Source: Nonomuraea dietziae (GTDB lineage Bacteria; Actinomycetota; Actinomycetes; Streptosporangiales; Streptosporangiaceae). From it: a stretch of 64,000 nucleotides of DNA. Below, in pieces: positions 58,915-64,000 of this stretch (positions are counted from its first letter, which is position 1; the number at the start of each line of letters is the position of its first letter). The notes beneath the pieces were generated by a model that made no database searches, had not been told where the DNA came from, and saw only the letters and a program-made list of their open reading frames with translations. The position numbers and the translations under genes were made by a program. Location: positions 5,952,001-6,016,000 of the forward strand of contig NZ_JACIBV010000001.1 of NCBI RefSeq assembly GCF_014195505.1. The letters are read 5' to 3'.

Positions 58915-61395
58915 TCAGGCCCCTGGTTCGAGCTCCTCATGGATGGCCCGCGCCGCCGCGCGGTGCTCGGCGGCGGCAGCCGGGTCCGTCTCGTCGAGCA
59001 CGGCGGCGATCCCCTCGTGGGCCAGTGCCTCCTTGTGCCGGTTGCCCACCTTCGGGGCCAGCTCGAGTGCCTGACGGTGCAAGCGCAAGGCCTCCTCGGG
59101 CAGGCCCGCCAGCCGGCAGGTCTCGGCGTACCCGTTGAGGAAGTGAATCTTCCAGTGTTCCTCGAACAGCTCATCCAGGAGCGCGAACGCCTGCCGGTGG
59201 CTGGCCAGCGCCTCCTCGTGGCGGCCCATCTGGCGCAGGGCGACGCCCAGGCAGTTGAGACACCACGCCTCGTTGTGCTTGTGGCCGTCCTCGCGGGCGA
59301 TCTCCAGGGCGCGGTGCAGGTGCTCCGCGGCCTCGTCGGGTCGCTCGTGGGTGATGGCCATGCCAAGGGTGATCCGGGCGGTCAGTACGGCAGGCCAGTC
59401 GGGGTCGGCGTGCGCGGTGTCCAGCACCTCGCGGGCCAGCCGCGCCGCCTCCTCGTGGCGTCCCAGCTGCAGCATCGCCCACGCCTCGTCGGCGGTCGCA
59501 TGGGCCGCGCCCATCGGGCAGCCTGCGTCCGCGTACAGCCTCCCGGCCAGCCTGAAGAGGCCGAGTGGCTCCTCGACATAGCCCTCGTCCCACCTCAGGT
59601 GGCCGCGCCGCATGATCAGATCCGCTTCGGAGCGGGTGTCCCCTGCCTGGGACACCAGCGGCGCCGCCGCCTCGTACGCGGCGCCGGCCTCCGCCATCCG
59701 GCCCGCGTTGTAGCGGGCGAAGCCCAGGTCGCTGTGCGCCTCGGCCAGCTGCCACGGATCGCCCAGACGCTGTGCGGCCGCCAGCGACCGCTCGAAGAGG
59801 ACGTTGAGGTGCGTCGTGCCGCAGCGCCGGGCGAAGAACGCCCGCATGAAACGCGGCAGCTCGCACACGTGCGCGTCGGCTCCGGTGGCGACCGCCACCT
59901 CGAAAGCCCCCATCAGGTTGGTGTACTCCGTGACGTACCAGTAGAGGGCCGCGTGCTTGTCGGTGAACCGCGGCAACTCGGCGGGGGGCCGGCCTGCGGA
60001 GGCCGCGCGGCTGCCGGACACGTACGGCATCGCGGCGTCGGCGGCGGCCGCCGCGTACACGTAGTAGTCGAGCACCCGGTTCAGCGCCTGCTCCCGCTCC
60101 GCCGGAGAGTCCTGCTCGGCGGCGGCTCGGCGCGCGTGCTGGTGCACCAGGTCGTGCAGCGTGTAGCGGCCGGCCGACGGCTGCTGGACGAGGTGGGCGT
60201 CGAGCAGGTCCTCCAGCATCGCCCGGGCGTTGCGCAGCGGCACGTCCGCCAGTGCCGCCGCCACGTACTCGTCGAAGGAGGAGCCCGACAGCAAGCCCAG
60301 CAGCCGGAACAGCCGGCGCTCGGCCCGATCCAGCTGCCGTACGGACATGGCGAACGCGGTGTCGAACTCGCTCGCGCCCTCTGCCATGCGCTCGACGAGG
60401 ATGCCCACGGTCCAGCCGGGACGGTGCCGCAACCTGGCCCCGGCCAGCCGCAGGGCCAGCGGCAGATGGCCGCACCGGCGCAGCACCTCGGCTGCGGACT
60501 CCGGGTCGCGGGCCAGCCTGCCGTCGGGGCCGGCGGGATCGCCGCTGGCGCGGGCCAGCAGCTCCGCGCTCTCCTGCGGGGTCAGCACGTCCAGTGACAC
60601 CGGAGGCACGTCCTCCAGGCCCACCAGCCGGTTGCGGCTGGTGATCAGGGCGACGGAGGCGCCCGCGCCGGGCAGCAGCGGGCGGACCTGGTCGGCGCCG
60701 GCGACATTGTCGAGGACCACGACGGCACGCCGGGCGGCCAGCTCCGACCGCCAGCAGGCGGCCAGCGGCTCGAGGCCACCCTCCTGCGGGATCTTCTCCG
60801 ACGGGACGTCGAGCGCGGCGAGCAGTGCCCGCAGCGCTGGATCGGGGTCGAGCGGTTCCCGCCCGTCGGTGAACCCGTGCAGGTCCAGATAGAGCTGGGC
60901 GTCCGGGTATTCGTCGGCGAGCCGGTGCGCGGCGTGCACCGCCAGACACGTCTTGCCGACGCCCGCCATGCCGTCGACGGCGACCACACGGCTGCCGCGC
61001 ACCGCGGCGAGGACGGCGGCGAGCTGCGCCTCACGCCCGGTGAAGTCGGGCACGTCGCGCGGCAGGTCGTTGCGCGGCGGGCGTGGGGCGCCGGCGGGCG
61101 GCGACGGAGGCTGGACCTGGCGGCTCGCCTTCGGGGGCGCCGGCAGGGGGTTCGTCGCCCTGTCCCACAGAGGGCGCAGCGGCCGGGGGTCGCGCTTGAC
61201 CAGGCGGCAGAGTTCGATCACCACGGGCCACGGTGGCACCGACTGACCGCTGAGGTAACGCGACAGCGACGACGAGCTGAGGCCCGTGTCCCGCGCGAGA
61301 GCCCGCACGCCGCGCCCGGACAGCTCCTGGAGCAGGCGCAGCCGGGTGGCCAGTTCGTCCTGGGGATCAGCCTTCGTCCTCTGCTGCACAACCAC
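58915..61395 (-). CDS. XRE/NB-ARC/TPR regulator (AfsR-like without SARP domain)
   Basis: A protein of about 826 aa from GTG 61395 (AGGA four bases upstream). An N-terminal Xre-type helix-turn-helix (RALARDTGLSSSSLSRYLSG-QSVP) replaces the SARP domain. The NB-ARC domain has VVAVDGMAGVGKTCLAVHAA (P-loop), VVVLDNVAGADQV and ITSRNR. TPR repeats make up the C-terminal 400 residues (AEAHSDLGFARYNAGRMAEA and similar). It is convergent with the LAL gene. Probably controls a secondary metabolite or stress response. Confidence 0.9.
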   Translation of the reverse strand: MVVQQRTKADPQDELATRLRLLQELSGRGVRALARDTGLSSSSLSRYLSGQSVPPWPVVIELCRLVKRDPRPLRPLWDRATNPLPAPPKASRQVQPPSPPAGAPRPPRNDLPRDVPDFTGREAQLAAVLAAVRGSRVVAVDGMAGVGKTCLAVHAAHRLADEYPDAQLYLDLHGFTDGREPLDPDPALRALLAALDVPSEKIPQEGGLEPLAACWRSELAARRAVVVLDNVAGADQVRPLLPGAGASVALITSRNRLVGLEDVPPVSLDVLTPQESAELLARASGDPAGPDGRLARDPESAAEVLRRCGHLPLALRLAGARLRHRPGWTVGILVERMAEGASEFDTAFAMSVRQLDRAERRLFRLLGLLSGSSFDEYVAAALADVPLRNARAMLEDLLDAHLVQQPSAGRYTLHDLVHQHARRAAAEQDSPAEREQALNRVLDYYVYAAAAADAAMPYVSGSRAASAGRPPAELPRFTDKHAALYWYVTEYTNLMGAFEVAVATGADAHVCELPRFMRAFFARRCGTTHLNVLFERSLAAAQRLGDPWQLAEAHSDLGFARYNAGRMAEAGAAYEAAAPLVSQAGDTRSEADLIMRRGHLRWDEGYVEEPLGLFRLAGRLYADAGCPMGAAHATADEAWAMLQLGRHEEAARLAREVLDTAHADPDWPAVLTARITLGMAITHERPDEAAEHLHRALEIAREDGHKHNEAWCLNCLGVALRQMGRHEEALASHRQAFALLDELFEEHWKIHFLNGYAETCRLAGLPEEALRLHRQALELAPKVGNRHKEALAHEGIAAVLDETDPAAAAEHRAAARAIHEELEPGA

Positions 61396-61571
61396 CGCAT
61401 CCTGCCTCTCTGTCCCGTCCCGGAAGAAACTTATCGGGACGGATCGCCGCAGGCCAGAGCCCTTTCCCCTGTCCCACGGTGTCCCACCGTCGTCGTCGTG
61501 GCGAGCCCGTTCGGCTGTCATGGAGTCACGCCCCCGAGGGACGGGGCGCCGATCCGAAGAGGAGAACCACC

Positions 61572-62027
61572 ATGCAGTCTCGCATGCAGAACCCGGCCTT
61601 CATCCTGCCCGACGCGATGCAGCCCATCCAGCAGCTCTTCAAGGCCGTGAACGCCGGTGGGGTGGACAGTCAGACGCTGGAGCTGGTGCATCTGCGGGTC
61701 AGCCAGATCAACGGCTGCAGCTCCTGTGTCGACGCGGGCACCAAGACCGCTCGTAAGGCCGGAGTGAGCGAGGAGCGGCTGGCCACGGTCGTCGCCTGGC
61801 GGGAGACCCCGTACTTCACCGAGGAGGAGCGGGCGGCGCTCGAGCTGGCCGAGGCCGCGACACGGCTGGCCGACCGTGCCGACGCGGTGAGCGACGAGGT
61901 CTGGGACAGGGCCGCCACCTACTACGACGAGAAGCAGCTGGCCGCGATCGTTCTGATGATCGGCGTCACCAACCTGTTCAACCGGCTCAACGCCACCACC
62001 CGGCAGATCGCCGGCGCATGGGGATGA
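61572..62027 (+). CDS. carboxymuconolactone decarboxylase / AhpD-like protein
   Basis: A protein of 151 aa. LVHLRVSQINGCSSCVDAGT-KTARKAGV contains the CxxC of AhpD-like peroxidases (SxC/CSSC). The His usually three residues after the second Cys (CxxCxxxH) is replaced by Gly here. GAGGAG ribosome site. It probably reduces peroxides or acts in thiol redox balance if the His is not essential; otherwise inactive. Confidence 0.87.
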   Translation: MQSRMQNPAFILPDAMQPIQQLFKAVNAGGVDSQTLELVHLRVSQINGCSSCVDAGTKTARKAGVSEERLATVVAWRETPYFTEEERAALELAEAATRLADRADAVSDEVWDRAATYYDEKQLAAIVLMIGVTNLFNRLNATTRQIAGAWG

Positions 62028-62177
62028 GTGGCGCACGGCCCCGGGCAGCGCGCTCGAACTCGTGGCCCGGGACCACTCGCCTGATCCCCGCGCACCTTCT
62101 CGGCTGAGCCGGAGAAGCCGGCAAGCCTCGCACCATGGTCGTCCCCACCAGCATTCGCACACAAGGAGATCTCCACC

Positions 62178-62648
62178 ATGAACGCAACGCAGAACACCGC
62201 CAAGAGCACCACCGCAGCCGACAAGAAGTTCGACGGGTTCACCGACGAAGAGCGAGCCGCGATGAAGGAGCACGCCAAGGAGCTGAAGAAGGCCGCGCGC
62301 CTCGGCGCGGCCAAGGCCGACGGCGAGCGTGACGTCCTCGAGAAGATCGCCGAGATGAAGGAGTCGGATCGCGTCCTGGCCGAGCGCTTCCACGCCATCG
62401 TCACAGCCAGCGCGCCGGCCCTCACGCCGAAGCTCTGGTACGGGATGCCCGCCTACGCCAAGGATGGCAAGGTCGTCTGCTTCTTCCAGAGCGCGGAGAA
62501 GTTCAAGGCGAGGTACGCGACCATCGGCTTCAACGACATCGCGACCCTCGACGAGGGCACCATGTGGCCGACCGCCTTCGCGGTCACGGCCCTGACCGCC
62601 GACGACGAGGCGAGGCTCGCCGAGCTCGTGAAGCGAGCGGTCAGCTGA
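62178..62648 (+). CDS. DUF1801-like (YdhG-type) protein
   Basis: A protein of 156 aa. The N-terminal 50 residues are Lys/Glu-rich and helical. The rest has LTPKLWYGMPAYAKDGKVVC-FFQSAEKFKARYATIGF and DEGTMWPTAFAVTALTADDE-ARLAELVKRAV, which fits the DUF1801 fold (frataxin-like). AAGGAGATC precedes the ATG. Function unknown. Confidence 0.83.
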   Translation: MNATQNTAKSTTAADKKFDGFTDEERAAMKEHAKELKKAARLGAAKADGERDVLEKIAEMKESDRVLAERFHAIVTASAPALTPKLWYGMPAYAKDGKVVCFFQSAEKFKARYATIGFNDIATLDEGTMWPTAFAVTALTADDEARLAELVKRAVS

Positions 62649-62753
62649 TCACCGAGCGGGCCGCTGAACCCCCGCCCCCGGTATGTTCCTGGGCTGGGTG
62701 ATGACTGCGGGAGCAGCGCGCAGGCGGTCTCCGGGGCGCTCACCCAGACGAGC

Positions 62754-63083
62754 TCATTTGAGCGGATCGTGGCCCCAGTTCATCAACGAGTAGCGCCATC
62801 TGGTCTCCCTCACGTCGCCGGAGGGGCGCTGTGCCAGATGGCGGTGGATGTAGCCGACCACCTTGCGCATGTGCGCGTAGTCCTGCTCGGTCAGGGCCGA
62901 TTTCTTCGCGCCGAGCAATTCGATGATCTTGCGGCCGGATTCGTGTCCGGTGGATTCGCCGCCGTCGCTCTTCTGGCCCACCGTCTTGGACTCCTCCGTG
63001 GCCAGCCAGCGCTCCAGTTCTTTGGCGGTCATGTTCACCGCCTGGGCGAACTCGGCCGCGACCTGCCGCTCATCCGCCGTCAT
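62754..63083 (-). CDS. DUF3140 family protein
   Basis: A protein of 109 aa. EFAQAVNMTAKELERWLATE-ESKTVGQK, then GRKIIELLGAKKSALTEQDY-AHMRKVVGYIHRHLAQRPSG and SLMNWGHDPLK fit DUF3140, a small actinomycete and proteobacterial family without known function. Its ATG overlaps the preceding stop (ATGA). Confidence 0.85.
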   Translation of the reverse strand: MTADERQVAAEFAQAVNMTAKELERWLATEESKTVGQKSDGGESTGHESGRKIIELLGAKKSALTEQDYAHMRKVVGYIHRHLAQRPSGDVRETRWRYSLMNWGHDPLK

Positions 63084-63313
63084 CCGGAGCCCTTGTCCTT
63101 GCGCAGGGCCGAAGGCTTGTGGACGGCCTTCTTGCCGCTCTTCTCGCTGCGCACCACGTATTGGGGTTCGTCGGGAGAGGCCGCCACGGTCCTGCCGGCC
63201 TCCTCCCGCCGGCTGGTGATCTTCTTCTCCACCTTGCCGCGGGCGGTGGAGCCGTGGCTTCGCCAGGTGACCTCGTCGCCTACCGAGGGGTCTTCCTTGC
63301 GCTTCTTCGTCAT
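63080..63313 (-). CDS. DUF2945 (TUDOR-like) protein
   Basis: A protein of 77 aa, very basic. VGDEVTWRSHGSTARGKVEK-KITSRREEAGRTVAASPDEP-QYVVRSEKSGKKAVHKPSAL match the DUF2945/hypervirulence-associated TUDOR domain. DUF2945 and DUF3140 genes are commonly neighbours, as here. Function unknown. Confidence 0.87.
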   Translation of the reverse strand: MTKKRKEDPSVGDEVTWRSHGSTARGKVEKKITSRREEAGRTVAASPDEPQYVVRSEKSGKKAVHKPSALRKDKGSG

Positions 63314-63401
63314 GAGCGTGCGGCTACCCCGACTCAGGCTCACACGCGCAAGCACAACCATGGATTCGCCCATCGACGGGTCAAGGCGCGAAGGGCCCGC
63401 T

Positions 63402-63420
63402 CGCGGGCAGAGGGCCCGCG
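63402..63420 (-). terminator. short terminator hairpin after the VOC gene
   Basis: CGCGGGC-agagg-GCCCGCG, a 7-bp GC stem, between the VOC gene stop (63474) and the DUF2945 start (63313) on the same strand. Confidence 0.5.
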
Positions 63421-63473
63421 ACGGCGGCCGACGGGGATCGCCTCGACCTGCACGAACAGCGCGAGTCTCCGGG

Positions 63474-63860
63474 TCAGCGCGGGTCGCGGCGCAGGGGATG
63501 GTCGGGCGGGACCTGCACCAGGACGATGCGATGGCCGTCGGGATCGGCGATCCACAGCTCGGTGAGACCCCACGGCTCCAGCCGGGCCTCGCGCAGCATG
63601 GTGACGCCCGCCCCGCGAAGGCGTTCCTCCTCGCGCGCCACGTCGCGCACCTGCAGCCAGAGGGACATCGCCGACCCGGCCTCGCCGTCGGCGTGCCCGG
63701 AGAGTTCCAGGAATCCCTGACCCAGGAAGAAGACCGTTCCTGGGTGGTCGGCAGGGCCGAACTCGCGATAGACCGCCAAGCCGAGCGTCTCGGCGTAGAA
63801 GTGCCGACTGCGCGCGAGCTCGCGGGGACGCAGCAGCACACGGCTGCTCAATACCTCCAT
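63474..63860 (-). CDS. VOC (glyoxalase) family protein
   Basis: A protein of 128 aa. MEVLSSRVLLRPRELARSRH-FYAETLGLAVYREFG begins the first unit. WLQVRDVAREEERLRGAGVT and WGLTELWIADPDGHRIVLVQ-VPPDHPLRRD complete the second; the C-terminal DPDGHRI is the usual metal-ligand context. ATG 63860 follows AGGTG. Substrate unknown. Confidence 0.87.
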   Translation of the reverse strand: MEVLSSRVLLRPRELARSRHFYAETLGLAVYREFGPADHPGTVFFLGQGFLELSGHADGEAGSAMSLWLQVRDVAREEERLRGAGVTMLREARLEPWGLTELWIADPDGHRIVLVQVPPDHPLRRDPR

Positions 63861-64000
63861 GCGGCACCTGTTCCCCCGCACGGCGGTGAGGGCACACGAT
63901 TCCGCCAACCGGGCCATGGCGGCGGCCGACCCTGAAGCCTGCTCACGCCTGCCCCGGTCCACCCAGGGTTGGCTGCTTCATCCGGAAAGCCAGCTGGTGG

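Noticed and set aside
1..64000. CRISPR arrays, tRNA, rRNA or insertion sequences
   Set aside because: No regularly spaced direct repeats, no cloverleaf-type sequence and no transposase or terminal inverted repeats were recognised by eye.

Overview
The window is very GC-rich and reads throughout as actinomycete chromosome. It holds many TetR, LuxR/LAL, AfsR-like and SigE-type regulators, P450 and ferredoxin genes, type VII secretion (T7SS) substrate-like proteins, GTG starts, ATGA overlaps and GGAGG ribosome sites. The mix suggests a filamentous actinomycete, perhaps Streptosporangiaceae/Nonomuraea-like; that placement is inference from gene content only. No rRNA, tRNA, CRISPR array or insertion sequence was seen.

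Layout. 0.0-16.8 kb holds small regulatory and detoxification units: a cut-off Na+/H+ antiporter, a BtrH/C39-like protein behind a MerR-type promoter, an MFS exporter divergent from a TetR-P450-ferredoxin operon, a second TetR with an FAD monooxygenase, VOC/hydrolase/AraC genes, a GlxA-type regulator divergent from an anthrone-oxygenase-like protein, and a TetR-hydrolase pair. 16.8-36.6 kb is the outstanding region. Two divergent cassettes share one order: YbaB/EbfC-like protein, WXG100-like protein, a very large protein with a CpnT-like N-terminus, then small immunity-like genes. The rightward large protein (1368 aa) ends in an ADP-ribosyltransferase domain with R, STS and ExE motifs and is overlapped by a probable immunity gene. 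The leftward one would be about 3594 aa. It is split by a one-base frameshift at a G5 run and carries a coiled coil, repeated beta-rich modules and several zincin-like modules, of which only one keeps HExxH. Two paralogous immunity-like genes follow it. An SseB-like gene and a small partner lie between the cassettes. No T7SS core gene (EccB, EccC, EccD, MycP) is in the window.

36.9-48.4 kb carries a membrane protein/epimerase operon, a SigE-family sigma/anti-sigma pair, a TetR with two matching operators (its own and that of an SDR-hydrolase fusion gene), an amino-acid-type binding lipoprotein, a GAF regulator divergent from a chloroperoxidase-like hydrolase, and a DEAD-box helicase. 48.4-64.0 kb carries cstA with a small Cys-rich partner, a paralogous pair of secreted or anchored proteins with repeats, an epimerase divergent from a TetR, two NTF2-like proteins, a LAL regulator facing an AfsR-like NB-ARC/TPR regulator, and stress-type small proteins (AhpD-like, DUF1801, DUF3140, DUF2945, VOC).

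How the parts fit together. Most units are a regulator beside an enzyme or exporter with a visible operator, typical of xenobiotic or antibiotic sensing. The T7SS-linked locus looks like an interbacterial or host-directed effector island: the YbaB-like and WXG-like proteins would accompany secretion, the large proteins would deliver C-terminal enzymatic domains, and the small downstream genes would protect the producer.
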